Assembly (NCBI RefSeq): GCF_900156045.1
Contig: NZ_FTMX01000002.1
Coordinates: 186,001 to 250,000 of the forward strand
Direction: 5' to 3'
Length of the DNA: 64,000 nucleotides
Source: Peribacillus simplex
Lineage (GTDB): Bacteria; Bacillota; Bacilli; Bacillales; DSM-1321
The notes below the pieces were generated by a model. The model did no database searches and was not told where the DNA came from. It worked only from the letters and a program-made list of their open reading frames with translations. Both the position numbers and the translations under genes were made by a program. This document shows, piece after piece, positions 19,030 to 28,791 of this stretch (positions within the stretch are counted from its first letter, which is position 1; each line of letters opens with the position of its first letter).

Positions 19030-20952
19030 TTATTCTGTATTTTCGCCAAGATAAATTCTTATGGTGGAGCCTTGTTTTAATTTAACACCTGGATCCGGGG
19101 CTTGATTTATGACTTTATCCCCATTGCCGGCAATATCCACCTTAAGGTCGATGAGCTGGGTTTGCAACTCTTTTTTGCTGAGACCAACAACGTCAGGTAC
19201 CTCGACCATGACTGGATCCGTCCAGACCGTTTCCTTCTCGATCTGGTTTTTCCTTGGCTTGACCCCCATGGCCCTAAGCGAATCCTCCATGATATTCCCA
19301 ACGATCGGTGCGGCAACGACCCCGCCGAACTGTACCGTTCCTTTAGGGTTATCCACTGCTATATAAACGACGATTTGCGGATCATCCGCTGGAGCGACCC
19401 CAATGAATGAGAGAATATAATTATTTTCAAGGTATCTGCCATTTTCAGCTTTTTGGGCTGTACCCGTTTTACCGCCGACTCGGTACGACTCCACGAATGC
19501 TCCTTTACCGCTACCTTGTGCGACAACGGATTCAAGTGCTTCACGGACTTTCTTAGAGGTTGCTTCCGAAATCACTTTTTTCTTCGCCTGCGGGGTCTTT
19601 CGCATCAGCACTTCCCCATTTTTTGGATTCACAAGTTCCTTCGCGATATAAGGTGTATACAAAGTTCCGCCATTCACAGCCGCCGATACCGCTGTCACCT
19701 GCTGAATGGGCGTTACGGCTACACCTTGTCCAAACGCTGTCGTTGCCTGCTCAACCGGACCCACTTGATCCATGTTGAACATGATTCCTTTTCCTTCGCC
19801 AGTTAAATCAATCCCCGTCTTTTGCCCAAACCCAAAATCATTTATATATTTAAACAGCTTGTCTTTACCAAGCCGGTTCCCTAATTCTACAAAACCAGGG
19901 TTACATGAGTTCTCGACAACTTCAAGAAAAGTTTGGTCCCCATGTCCTCCTCTTTTCCAGCAATGCAGTGTAGACCCTGACACTTCCACATGTCCGGAAT
20001 CATAAAAATGTTCCTTTTGTAAGTCGACCTTCCCTTCCTCAAGTGCCGCAGCAAGCGTGATGATTTTAAAAGTCGAACCTGGTTCATATACACTCCAAAC
20101 TGGTAAATTGCGATTATACACTTCTGAAGGTACATTTTGGAAATTAGCCGGATCGAAGGTTGGCCTGCTTGACATTGCCAATATTTCCCCTGTATTCGGG
20201 TCCATCGCAATGGCAATTATACCATCGGGATCATATGTCGCCTCCGCATTATCGAGCTCCCTCTCCACAATTGTCTGGATTTTGCTATCGATGGTTAGCT
20301 TCAAGTTATCACCATCAACAGGGGGCTTATAGTCATCGGCCATATTTTCAAGTCTTTTCCCTTTAGCATCTGAGTAAAATTTAACGAATCCTTTTTCCCC
20401 GCTTAGTTCCTTATCATATGACAATTCAATACCCATCAACCCTTGATTGTCAGAGCCTGTAAAGCCAAGAACATGCGAAAGGTATTCACCAAATGGGTAA
20501 TGGCGCTTAGAATCTTCAGCGATATAAACGCCCTTTATCCCTAATGCTTTAATTTCCTTCGCCTTTTCATGAGATATCTTTCTGCCTTCCGGAATTCTGA
20601 CGCTCATCGCCTGTTTCGTTAACCATTGATAAGCCTTTTCCTTTGTCATATCCAATATTGAAGCAAGCTGTTCCGCCGTCTCCCCAGGATTCTCAATCTG
20701 TCTTGGGATGACATAGACTGTTGGCGCAGATATATTCGTTGCCAGCTCAACACCATTCCGATCCAGAATTTCTCCTCGTTTAGCTTCAAAAGGAATATTC
20801 CTGCTCCAGGAATCTTTAGCCAGCCCCGTCAACTTATCCCCTAGATAAAACTGTACAATTCCCAATCGGATATCAATGATAAAAAAAACAACGATACCGA
20901 TCGCCAATGCGATTGCCAGCCGTTTTCGGACAGTAACATTCGAAACACGCAA
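19030..20952 (-). CDS. spoVD: SpoVD, sporulation class B penicillin-binding protein
   Basis: About 640 aa: a short cytoplasmic tail, one membrane anchor (AIALAIGIVVFFIIDIRL), a pedestal dimerisation domain, the transpeptidase domain with EPGSTFK (catalytic serine) and GGKTGTAQ, and one C-terminal PASTA repeat (VEVPDVVGLSKKEL...GSTIRIYLG). It crosslinks cortex peptidoglycan with SpoVE. The TTG at 20950-20952 is chosen because GGAGGTG lies 8 bp upstream and the protein then begins MRVSNVTVRKRL as in relatives. A CATATATT in the upstream gap could be a sigma-E -10, without a clear -35. Confidence 0.96.
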   Translation of the reverse strand: MRVSNVTVRKRLAIALAIGIVVFFIIDIRLGIVQFYLGDKLTGLAKDSWSRNIPFEAKRGEILDRNGVELATNISAPTVYVIPRQIENPGETAEQLASILDMTKEKAYQWLTKQAMSVRIPEGRKISHEKAKEIKALGIKGVYIAEDSKRHYPFGEYLSHVLGFTGSDNQGLMGIELSYDKELSGEKGFVKFYSDAKGKRLENMADDYKPPVDGDNLKLTIDSKIQTIVERELDNAEATYDPDGIIAIAMDPNTGEILAMSSRPTFDPANFQNVPSEVYNRNLPVWSVYEPGSTFKIITLAAALEEGKVDLQKEHFYDSGHVEVSGSTLHCWKRGGHGDQTFLEVVENSCNPGFVELGNRLGKDKLFKYINDFGFGQKTGIDLTGEGKGIMFNMDQVGPVEQATTAFGQGVAVTPIQQVTAVSAAVNGGTLYTPYIAKELVNPKNGEVLMRKTPQAKKKVISEATSKKVREALESVVAQGSGKGAFVESYRVGGKTGTAQKAENGRYLENNYILSFIGVAPADDPQIVVYIAVDNPKGTVQFGGVVAAPIVGNIMEDSLRAMGVKPRKNQIEKETVWTDPVMVEVPDVVGLSKKELQTQLIDLKVDIAGNGDKVINQAPDPGVKLKQGSTIRIYLGENTE

Positions 20953-21030
20953 AAACAGGCACCTCCATTTCATACATGCTTCAATATATGCTTGTCTACT
21001 CGATGCTAGACTACAAACTTTGAAAGAATT

Positions 21031-21060
21031 AAAGAGGGGATCCATTTGGATCCCCTCTTT
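21031..21060. terminator. Terminator-like 13-bp hairpin after pbpB
   Basis: AAAGAGGGGATCC and GGATCCCCTCTTT pair perfectly around ATTT, 4 bp after the pbpB stop. The following T-tract is weak in the pbpB direction (AATTCTTTC). It lies before the spoVD start and probably separates vegetative pbpB from sporulation spoVD transcription. Confidence 0.75.
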
Positions 21061-21064
21061 ATCT

Positions 21065-23227
21065 TCACTCTGTTTTCCCTTTTGTCGGAATATCTTCAGT
21101 AGCCCCTTCAGGCTGGGATAATTCAATATTGAATGTCTCTCCTTCCTTTACTTTTTTCCCGGCCTCAAGACTTTGTTTACTCACATATCCAGTACCTTCA
21201 GTTTTTAGATCCAGTTTTGCAACCTTAGCCAATTTCATAACATCGCGCAGGGACCATCCCTTCATGTCAGGAACTTTCATTTCGCCTTCCGTCCTCAGGA
21301 TTATCTTTTCACCCTGTAAGAGTATGCTCCCCGCTTTTGGGGATTGATCGAGCACCTTACGCCCACTTCCGATCGTACTTACATCATAGCCAAGTTCCTT
21401 CAGTTCTTTGACAGCTGAACTCTCGGTTTGATTCGCATAGTCAACGATTTTATTTGCCTTTTGTTTTTTAACTTCAGAAGGCTTTATGTTTAAATATTGC
21501 AGGCTATTTTGCATGACAGGATTAAATATCTCTGACAATGGATCAGCCCCAACATAAGATACACCTAACTTCGGCTGCTTGACCGCCACATACATGACCA
21601 ACTGCGGATCATCCTTTGGAGCCATGCCTAAAAAGGAGAATACATAGTTATTTTTCCCTTCTAAATACCTACCTGTCGGACCAGGAATTTGTGCAGTACC
21701 GGTTTTCCCCGCTACTTCATATCCATCAATGGCATATTTTTTCCCTGTTCCTTTTTTCGCGGAAATTACCGTTTCCAAATAATCACGTACTTGTTTTGCA
21801 GTTTCTGCCGAAATCGGTTGCCCTGCCACTTTCGGCTTTGTCGTTTTCAAAATTTTTCCGGTACCTTGATCCGAAATGCTTTTTATCACGTACGGCCGCA
21901 TCATTTTTCCGTCATTGGCTATTGCGGATGCGGCTTGGATTTGTTGAATCGGTGTAACGGTCGAACCCTGTCCAAAGGAAGTAGTAACTTTTTCAAGCTT
22001 ATACTTGTATTGAATTTTTCCTGTTATCTCGTTCGGCAGGTCAATTCCCGTTTTTTCATCAAATCCGAACTTAGTCAAATACTCACGGAAAGTATCCTCG
22101 CCTATCTTATCCATTGCAAGAGTAGCAAAAGCGACGTTGGAGGAACGTTGAACCCCTTCAAGAAAGGTCATGCTCTTCCCTCTTTCGATTCCGCTATGAT
22201 CTCCGATTTTCCCCGATCCGGCTTTGTAGGTTCCAGCGACAAAGCTTTCATTCGGATTAAAGACCCCTTCCTCAACAGCCGCGGCAAGGGTGAATGTTTT
22301 CATGGTTGATCCCGGTTCGAAGCTTTCTTCAATAGCCAGGTTACGCCATGTATCCGTAAGACCGACTTTCGTTGTCGGATGAAAGGTAGGCCTTTGCCCC
22401 ATCGCCACGATCTCCCCCGTTTTCGGATTGGAGACAATCGCTATGATTTGTTCAGGATCGTATTTTTCCTGCACTTTGCTCATCGAATCTTCCAGGAATG
22501 TTTGTATTTTCTTGTCGATGGTAAGCATGACATCATTGCCATTATCCGGAGCAACAACCTTTTCCTCCTTATCCGGTAAGAGGAAGCCCCATGAGTCACT
22601 GTCATATGTCAGCTTCCCATCCGTTTCCTGCAATTCTTTATTGAGGTACCTTTCGATGCCGAACTTACCAGCCATTTCTCCCGTTTCTTCATCCTTTTCT
22701 ACATAGCCAATCAGATGGGAAGCGAAAATTCCATTAGGATAAAAACGTTTATTGGTCCTTCCGAATGTAATTCCCGGCAGTTCCAAATTTTCTATTTTCT
22801 GTTTGACGACCTGAGTCAAATCCTTGCCGGCACTGCCGAACTCCACCTGGTATGCCTTTTTTTTCGTAAGTCTTTCATAGATGTCCTGTTCATCCATGTC
22901 GATATATTTAGCAAGCTTATTCGCGGTCATCTCCGGATCCTTGACATGCTCCGGCTCCTTTTCACTGAGTACCGCCCTTAAGATATAGGAGGAAGTATCC
23001 TCGGCGATGACTTCACCTTTTGTATCGAGTATGCTCCCCCTTTTTGCTTCTATGACCTGTTCTTTTTCATATTTCTTGTCGATTTTTGAAGCCAGTACCT
23101 CCCCGCCTGCTGTACCTGTCACCTGAATATACAAAAAGCGGCAGACTAACACAAAAAAGAGCAGGCCGAATAAGAAGAATAATCCGGCTGCCCCATGCTT
23201 CATATTTTTTTGTTTCTGCATTATCAC
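21065..23227 (-). CDS. pbpB: PBP2B, septal class B penicillin-binding protein
   Basis: 720 aa. One membrane anchor (about 12-35) is followed by the pedestal domain (from RGSILDTKG) and the transpeptidase with EPGSTMK (Ser307), RSSNVAF and GKTGTAQIPG. Two PASTA repeats follow (from about 590 and 655). It is the essential septal transpeptidase. Its ATG overlaps the ftsL stop by 4 bp (ATGA), showing tight coupling with ftsL. Confidence 0.97.
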   Translation of the reverse strand: MIMQKQKNMKHGAAGLFFLFGLLFFVLVCRFLYIQVTGTAGGEVLASKIDKKYEKEQVIEAKRGSILDTKGEVIAEDTSSYILRAVLSEKEPEHVKDPEMTANKLAKYIDMDEQDIYERLTKKKAYQVEFGSAGKDLTQVVKQKIENLELPGITFGRTNKRFYPNGIFASHLIGYVEKDEETGEMAGKFGIERYLNKELQETDGKLTYDSDSWGFLLPDKEEKVVAPDNGNDVMLTIDKKIQTFLEDSMSKVQEKYDPEQIIAIVSNPKTGEIVAMGQRPTFHPTTKVGLTDTWRNLAIEESFEPGSTMKTFTLAAAVEEGVFNPNESFVAGTYKAGSGKIGDHSGIERGKSMTFLEGVQRSSNVAFATLAMDKIGEDTFREYLTKFGFDEKTGIDLPNEITGKIQYKYKLEKVTTSFGQGSTVTPIQQIQAASAIANDGKMMRPYVIKSISDQGTGKILKTTKPKVAGQPISAETAKQVRDYLETVISAKKGTGKKYAIDGYEVAGKTGTAQIPGPTGRYLEGKNNYVFSFLGMAPKDDPQLVMYVAVKQPKLGVSYVGADPLSEIFNPVMQNSLQYLNIKPSEVKKQKANKIVDYANQTESSAVKELKELGYDVSTIGSGRKVLDQSPKAGSILLQGEKIILRTEGEMKVPDMKGWSLRDVMKLAKVAKLDLKTEGTGYVSKQSLEAGKKVKEGETFNIELSQPEGATEDIPTKGKTE

Positions 23228-23580
23228 TGCACACCCTTCACATTATTCTCATTTAACTTGAACCCTAGCGCTGCAGCTTTTTTCCAAATTCTTTCGTATG
23301 TACTAAGTTCAGCAACCTGCACTTTCAAATCTTCATTCACTTTACCCTGTTTTTCAATCGACGTTTCCACTAGCTGGATCTCTTTATTCGTTTCATAAAT
23401 GGCCGCTTGATTGGAGACTATCTTCACTCCCATAAAGGTAACCATGATAGCAAGGGCACATAGTAAGAAAACTTCACCAATGGATATCTTCGCTTTACGG
23501 ATGACCACTGTTTGATGCGTCTGTTGCTGCTGTTGGTCCTCATATTGCTGTTCTTGTATTTTTTTGGCTATGGAACTCAT
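23224..23580 (-). CDS. ftsL: FtsL, bitopic divisome protein
   Basis: 118 aa: glutamine-rich cytoplasmic tail, one membrane helix (IGEVFLLCALAIMVTFMGVKI), then an extracellular coiled coil (NQAAIYETNKEIQLVETSIEKQ...). It pairs with DivIC and binds DivIB to activate septal synthesis, and is unstable in B. subtilis. Small size and position between rsmH and pbpB support the call. Confidence 0.93.
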   Translation of the reverse strand: MSSIAKKIQEQQYEDQQQQQTHQTVVIRKAKISIGEVFLLCALAIMVTFMGVKIVSNQAAIYETNKEIQLVETSIEKQGKVNEDLKVQVAELSTYERIWKKAAALGFKLNENNVKGVQ

Positions 23581-23613
23581 TCATGTTCCCCCTCTACTGT
23601 TTTTTTTCTGTGA

Positions 23614-24546
23614 TTATTGCTTTTCGGCGATTCTTAGCTTAGCCGACCGGGAACGATTATTCCCTTCCAATTCTTCTTCTGATGGCAAAATCGGTTTTCT
23701 CGTAATTATTTTCATGGTTGGTTTGAATTCATCCGGGATAACTGGAAGTCCAGGCGGAAGGTCCGGCATGCTACTGGCTTTTTTAAATACCGTTTTACAA
23801 ATTCTATCTTCTAGTGAATGGAATGTAATGACAGATATTCTTCCTTCTTTATCCAAAAGCGATATGGCTTGCTCCAAGGAATCTTCAAAGACACCAAGTT
23901 CGTCATTCACAGCGATTCTTATTGCTTGGAACACTCGTTTCGCAGGGTGTCCGCCTTTACGTCTTGCCGGGGCCGGTATCCCATCCTTAATTAACTCCAC
24001 AAGCTCGAACGTCGTTTCAATCGGTTTTATTTCACGAGCCGCTTCAATTTTCCTCGCAATTTGTTTCGAAAACTTTTCTTCGCCATATTGGAAGAAAATT
24101 CTAAGCAAATCATGGAATGACCAAGTATTCACGACATCATAGGCAGAAATGGCAGCACTTTGGTCCATCCTCATATCCAAAGGTGCATCATGGTTATAGC
24201 TGAAACCACGCTCTGGTGTATCCAATTGTGGGGATGACACACCTAAATCATAAAGGATCCCGTCCACTTTCTCGATTCCCCGGGCATTCAACTCTTCTTT
24301 TAAGTATTTAAAATTATTGGGAACAAGAACAATACGTTCGCCATAGCTTTCCAATTTTTCCTTAGCATTCCGAATCGCCGTTTCGTCCTGATCAAAAGCA
24401 TAAAGCCTACCCTTGTCAGAGAGCTGTGAAAGTAAGTATTCGCTGTGACCGGCTCCTCCTAAAGTACAATCCACATAAATTCCATCAGGTTTGATGTTTA
24501 ATCCATCAACCGTCTCTTTTAATAACACTGTTGTATGTTGAAACAT
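23614..24546 (-). CDS. rsmH: RsmH (MraW), 16S rRNA C1402 N4-methyltransferase
   Basis: About 310 aa. The SAM-binding motif [12 protein letters not shown] and the conserved [35 protein letters not shown] and [12 protein letters not shown] segments are all present. It methylates N4 of C1402 in the 16S decoding site. I choose the ATG at 24546 ([17 protein letters not shown]) since GGAAGG lies 9 bp upstream; an ATG three codons earlier abuts the ribosome site. It is the second gene of the dcw cluster. Confidence 0.97.
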   Translation of the reverse strand: MFQHTTVLLKETVDGLNIKPDGIYVDCTLGGAGHSEYLLSQLSDKGRLYAFDQDETAIRNAKEKLESYGERIVLVPNNFKYLKEELNARGIEKVDGILYDLGVSSPQLDTPERGFSYNHDAPLDMRMDQSAAISAYDVVNTWSFHDLLRIFFQYGEEKFSKQIARKIEAAREIKPIETTFELVELIKDGIPAPARRKGGHPAKRVFQAIRIAVNDELGVFEDSLEQAISLLDKEGRISVITFHSLEDRICKTVFKKASSMPDLPPGLPVIPDEFKPTMKIITRKPILPSEEELEGNNRSRSAKLRIAEKQ

Positions 24547-24598
24547 GCTAGACATCCTTCCAATCGGTTATTGAGTGACCCTATTTCTGGGGGCAGCC

Positions 24599-25030
24599 TT
24601 AAATATCAAAGCCAATCATATTTTCTGCTATCTCAGCGAAAGAATCCTCAGAAGCTGAAAAATAGTTTTCCCAAAGGGATTTGCTCCAAATCTCAATACG
24701 ATTGGTAACACCAAGAATTACACATTCTTTTTCCAATTGGCCATATGAAGTAAGCGGCGTGGGGATATTAATTCGCCCTTGTTTATCAATTTCGCATTCT
24801 GTAGCTGCAGAAAAGAAAAAACGGGTAAAGGCTCGGGCATCTTTTTTTGTTAAAGGCAGGGCTTTCAGCTTTTCTTCAAGCAGCTTCCACTCTTCCATAG
24901 GGTAACCAAATAAACATTGATCGAGTCCGCGGGTAAGGACAAATTGCTCCCCGAGATTTTCCCTGAATTTCACTGGGACTATCAAACGGCCCTTTATATC
25001 GATGTTATGATGGTACTCTCCCATGAACAT
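24599..25030 (-). CDS. mraZ: MraZ, transcriptional regulator at the head of the dcw cluster
   Basis: 143 aa, the usual length. Two AbrB-like SpoVT/MraZ domains are visible, each with a DxKGR-type motif: [19 protein letters not shown] and [14 protein letters not shown]. MraZ binds short TGGGN repeats upstream of its own gene and regulates the dcw operon. The ATG at 25030 is preferred because GGGGGT lies upstream and the protein then begins MFMGEYHH. An ATG-equivalent five codons earlier is unsupported. Confidence 0.95.
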   Translation of the reverse strand: MFMGEYHHNIDIKGRLIVPVKFRENLGEQFVLTRGLDQCLFGYPMEEWKLLEEKLKALPLTKKDARAFTRFFFSAATECEIDKQGRINIPTPLTSYGQLEKECVILGVTNRIEIWSKSLWENYFSASEDSFAEIAENMIGFDI

Positions 25031-25075
25031 ACCCAATACCCCCACATTCTAATCTCAATGTACCACATTCCCCCA
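25031..25075 (-). promoter_or_regulatory. Candidate MraZ-binding repeats upstream of mraZ
   Basis: Read toward mraZ in 10-base steps, the pentamers are TGGGG (25071-25075), TGGTA, AGATT, GTGGG and TGGGT (25031-25035). Thus TGGGN-like boxes recur with the 10-bp period known for MraZ sites in E. coli. The last box directly precedes the start codon. Confidence 0.4.
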
Positions 25076-25250
25076 CCTTTCTCCACTTGTTTTTACTTTC
25101 TCCTTCCAAGTAAAAATTCCCTTCTTTTCTACTTAAGTTTATTTAGCCAAATTATTCACAGAAACGTGCAATTTCCTCGAATGGACTCAGACTAAGACGC
25201 AGTCCCACCATTACTGTCGAAGCACTACCTGACAAGAGCCGAGGAAACAG

Positions 25251-25283
25251 AAAAAAAGACAGGCGTTAGCACCTGTCTTTTTA
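25251..25283. terminator. Terminator downstream of bshC
   Basis: AAAGACAGG and CCTGTCTTT pair around an eight-base loop, flanked by A and T runs. In the bshC direction seven T follow. It separates bshC from the dcw cluster. Confidence 0.88.
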
Positions 25284-25334
25284 TCCTATTCAAAATGATG
25301 TGTCCGCCACTTTTCCCCAAAACGGATGTTTTTT

Positions 25335-26963
25335 CTAAATGAAAATCAATTTATGCTGATTATTGAACCGGTATTCCAGTTTCATCATATCCCGTACGAA
25401 CTCTGGCCCGTATTGATTCAAGTAATAAAACACATTCCAAATCCTCTCCTGGGGTGATCCAAGAGGGTACAGTGAATTTGCGATCCGTTCATATTTTTTC
25501 AATATGACCGAATGCCGTTCCTTTGTACGGTCACCGATTTTGCCATACATGAAATTCAATTGCTTTTGAATGAATTCAATGTTTTTGTTCAACATCGGCT
25601 CAAGTCCTCTATCTAAAGAAACAGCGTGGGCAAATAGCTTTTCATGGTTCTCTTCAAGCTGTGATTTCAGTGTCCCGAACAGGGTTTCAATCGTCTCATC
25701 TTTCACCGAATCAAGGTAACTTTTCACAGCATTAGCGGTTCCTTCAGTCAGAACAGTTTCCAAACTGAGTTCCATTTCTTCAAGGTCGCTATGGATACTG
25801 CGCTCTACCAGCGTGATGTTCAATCTAGGAATGATAGGCGGCATCTTCATGGAAAACAACTCAAATGCCTTTTTCAATTCTGCCCAATAAGCAATTTCCC
25901 CAGGTCCAGATACGAAAGCCAATACAGGGAAAAGCATTTCCTGCATGAGCGGGCGTGTAATGACATTGTTGCTTAATCGTTCAGGATGATTTTTGGCAAT
26001 CTGCAAGAGTTCCTCCCCGGTAAATGATACCTCACCGTTTTTTCCGCTGAAACCGCCTTCTACACGTTCGAGTAAACATCGATCTTTTTTTTCTGGATCA
26101 TAATAAAATAAATTAGCTGCCCGTTTATCCATTTCAATCATTTTTGCATACCCTTTCGCATGCATGAATGATTGCTGTTCTTCGACCATTTCAGCAATCC
26201 GTCCACTTTCATTGACCATCGATTCAAAGTATGCCTTCTCAATTCGCCTTAATTCCGGATCTCCGGCATCGACCAGTAAAAGGCCATATTCTTTGAACCA
26301 TTCATGAATCAGTCTGGCGAAGAAATCGACGAAAGTATTCGATTGCTTTATGGTTTCCTTCATATCAATCAGGAGTTTATTCGTAAAGGCCGTTTCGCCA
26401 TAAGTTTCAATGATTTCCTCAAGCCACTTCTCAGCCTTATCCGTTTCCAGCTCTACATCAGAAACCATTGTTTTATACGGCTGATAGGAAGGATAGGTTT
26501 TTTTATCGGGTTTACCGTTTTTCATAACATAAACATGATTGACTTCAGCCAAATCATGATCTTCTCCAGCTATCCAAAAAACTGGAATGACTGGCTGCCC
26601 CAGTTCTTTTTCCTGTTCTTCCGCAAGCTTAATGATCGAAATCACTTTATGAATGGTATACAGCGGCCCTGATAATAACCCAGCCTGCTGTCCTCCAATC
26701 ACAACCACGGAATCACCCCTGCGCAACCTTTCAATATTCCCCTTAACTGCCTCACTGATTGAAAAACGAGACATGTATTGTTGTATGTAATCCGACAATT
26801 CATCACGTAAAAAAGAGCGGTTCATCAATTCATTATATCTATTGAGATAAATCTCAGGCTTAGACAAGTCATAGTGAAAATAATCCTCCGTTTCAAGACG
26901 GTTTTGTAAATAGTCCGATGCAAAACGGTTTAAAGATGGTAACGCGAGATCTTTCATCTCCAT
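25335..26963 (-). CDS. bshC: BshC, bacillithiol synthase (cysteine-adding enzyme)
   Basis: 542 aa, the full family length. An N-terminal nucleotide-binding-like core contains VVIGGQQAGLLSGPLYTIHK and PVFWIAGEDHDLAEVNH, the best-conserved segments of BshC (formerly YllA), followed by a long coiled-coil C-terminus. It adds cysteine to GlcN-malate to finish bacillithiol, the low-molecular-weight thiol of Bacillaceae. Position upstream of mraZ is the same as in B. subtilis. It has its own terminator. Confidence 0.95.
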   Translation of the reverse strand: MEMKDLALPSLNRFASDYLQNRLETEDYFHYDLSKPEIYLNRYNELMNRSFLRDELSDYIQQYMSRFSISEAVKGNIERLRRGDSVVVIGGQQAGLLSGPLYTIHKVISIIKLAEEQEKELGQPVIPVFWIAGEDHDLAEVNHVYVMKNGKPDKKTYPSYQPYKTMVSDVELETDKAEKWLEEIIETYGETAFTNKLLIDMKETIKQSNTFVDFFARLIHEWFKEYGLLLVDAGDPELRRIEKAYFESMVNESGRIAEMVEEQQSFMHAKGYAKMIEMDKRAANLFYYDPEKKDRCLLERVEGGFSGKNGEVSFTGEELLQIAKNHPERLSNNVITRPLMQEMLFPVLAFVSGPGEIAYWAELKKAFELFSMKMPPIIPRLNITLVERSIHSDLEEMELSLETVLTEGTANAVKSYLDSVKDETIETLFGTLKSQLEENHEKLFAHAVSLDRGLEPMLNKNIEFIQKQLNFMYGKIGDRTKERHSVILKKYERIANSLYPLGSPQERIWNVFYYLNQYGPEFVRDMMKLEYRFNNQHKLIFI

Positions 26964-27072
26964 TTCTGTTCTCCCTTTCTCTGCAACTACAATTCTTTTT
27001 AGAGTATAACATTCCGGTTTAAGAAAACAAAAGAAGTTGCCCAGCAGCAGAAAATTGATGCGATGTTCTATG

Positions 27073-27465
27073 TTATGTAGTCAATATCTTCGTAATACTT
27101 GTAATTATTCCAATGGAAAATAATAGAAGGTAAGCCGCAAAAAAGAAGGCGAAGTTCACTCTCCAAAAACCCTTTAATACCTTATGGAAAATGATTTCTT
27201 CTTTTACCTTGTAATGGACAAGGACCACCACGAATGCGTTGATGATCATGATCAGCATGATCACCCAAAGAATTTGCTTATCCCAAATCGTAATGATCAA
27301 ATAATGGACGGATAATATGAACAGCAGCGTACTCATGTCCATTGCAAATTGAACGGAGCGCCTATGGTTTCCAGTGAATTGTTTTGCACTGATAAAAAAA
27401 AGTAAATACCCTACAAAAGGCAAGGTAATAAATATCGCGGCAAGGTTTGAAACTACGTACGGCAC
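27073..27465 (-). CDS. DUF3397-type small membrane protein
   Basis: 130 aa with four hydrophobic segments (about 7-27, 42-60, 66-86, 104-126) and short basic loops. It resembles the DUF3397 family of Bacillales, found beside panE and bshC; function unknown. The start lies 4 bp after the panE stop, so the two are probably co-transcribed. No catalytic motif is evident. Confidence 0.75.
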   Translation of the reverse strand: MPYVVSNLAAIFITLPFVGYLLFFISAKQFTGNHRRSVQFAMDMSTLLFILSVHYLIITIWDKQILWVIMLIMIINAFVVVLVHYKVKEEIIFHKVLKGFWRVNFAFFFAAYLLLFSIGIITSITKILTT

Positions 27466-27469
27466 ATTC

Positions 27470-28354
27470 TCATCCCCCCTGAGACTCTTTTCCTTTGACC
27501 ATCTTATATAGAGAAGATGTCAGGCAATCACTTTTCCCTTTACTCTTTGCCTCCGAGAGGATATGACCCAAAATAGCATCAATTTCCGTTTTACGGCCAT
27601 TTTCTATATCTTTTAGCATTGACGATCGATTTTCTGCAGTTGCCATACAAACGGATTTCACATGTTCAAATGACTCATCCTTATTTTGAACTTCCAAGAT
27701 ACCGGAGATTTCTTCAAAAAGATCTTGAAATAATTGGTAGTATAAGGAATTGGTGATCAAACCGCCATTTTCCACATCAAGTATCGCCGTTAATGGGTTT
27801 ATCACTGCATTAACGATAAGCTTATCGATCAACATCGAGTGAAAATCCTCACTCTTCGCAAAAGGAAAATGATCGATCCTTTCATTCACTAACGATAGTT
27901 GCTCAAGTTCCCCTTTAAATGAAGCGACCCTTGTAATGCCGTGCCCTGTATGCTCCACGGTATTCCCGTCATGTTTCAATGCCCCATGCTCCACTACCCC
28001 CACATATATGGTCGGGGATTGAAGCTGCTTTAAATAAGAAATATGTCCATAGCCATTCTGCAAGAAAAGCAATGGAACCTGAATATTTTTGATCCTAGGC
28101 AATATCTGCGGCAAGTGATATTGCTTGACGGCCAATATTAGAAGATCCACATCCGATATCCCATCATCCAGGCCCTTGGAAATGATGCCTGTCAGCTGCC
28201 TGCTTTCACCATCAGCAATAAGACGAATTCCATTGCGTTGGATGATGGACGCCTGATCCGCAGTATGTGTATAGAGTGTCACACCATGTTTTTCACTTAA
28301 ATGAGACGCAAACAGCAGCCCTATGGCCCCTCCCCCAATGATTCCAATTCTCAT
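27470..28354 (-). CDS. panE: 2-dehydropantoate 2-reductase (PanE/YlbQ family)
   Basis: About 294 aa. An N-terminal NADPH-binding motif GIIGGGAIGLLF, then LILAVKQYHLPQ and QNGYGH, and a helical C-terminal domain with KLIVNAVINPLTA, where the lysine is catalytic. The reaction reduces ketopantoate to pantoate in CoA synthesis. The ATG at 28354 is chosen because AAGGAAGGG lies upstream and the Rossmann motif begins at once; an earlier start adds 11 residues. Several paralogues exist in Bacillus, so the substrate is inferred. Confidence 0.9.
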   Translation of the reverse strand: MRIGIIGGGAIGLLFASHLSEKHGVTLYTHTADQASIIQRNGIRLIADGESRQLTGIISKGLDDGISDVDLLILAVKQYHLPQILPRIKNIQVPLLFLQNGYGHISYLKQLQSPTIYVGVVEHGALKHDGNTVEHTGHGITRVASFKGELEQLSLVNERIDHFPFAKSEDFHSMLIDKLIVNAVINPLTAILDVENGGLITNSLYYQLFQDLFEEISGILEVQNKDESFEHVKSVCMATAENRSSMLKDIENGRKTEIDAILGHILSEAKSKGKSDCLTSSLYKMVKGKESQGG

Positions 28355-28387
28355 AATACCCTTCCTTACTTTTTGAAATATATTCAC

Positions 28388-28791
28388 TATTTTATCACAT
28401 TATCTTTTTTATCCTGCATCAATTTTCCCATAGTTGGAAATTGAACTGCCATAACAATGGCTCGTTAAAAAAAACCGATGGAAAGCATTATTAATAAGCC
28501 ATTGAAGATATATTTTCTTCTTTAAACCTTAATTTAATGGTATATTAGATACGAAAAGCTTAGCCATTTTGAATACTTTTAGGAACAAAAGATAACTCCA
28601 AACTCAACCCACGAGAAATTGAAGGGAAAAGGGCGGGGGATAAAAGGCTTTAAGCATTTAGACAGCTAGGATAAGTCGATGATTCATACTAGATTTGACC
28701 TAAGCTGGAATTCCACATGGTGAAGATCAGTGGATGACTTTCAAAGGGTACTATCGGAAGAGGTTTATCAGAATTAAGGGGGAGCTTTTTT
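28388..28791. other. Gene-free gap between panE and ylbP
   Basis: This 400-bp stretch between divergent genes has no open reading frame with a ribosome site. It must hold the promoters of both, but I see no convincing -35/-10 pair and no stable hairpin. Confidence 0.5.

Noticed and set aside
20953-21126. Longer spoVD reading overlapping the pbpB end
   Set aside because: The extra 58 residues read through the pbpB terminator and are not part of the family; the TTG at 20952 has the proper ribosome site.
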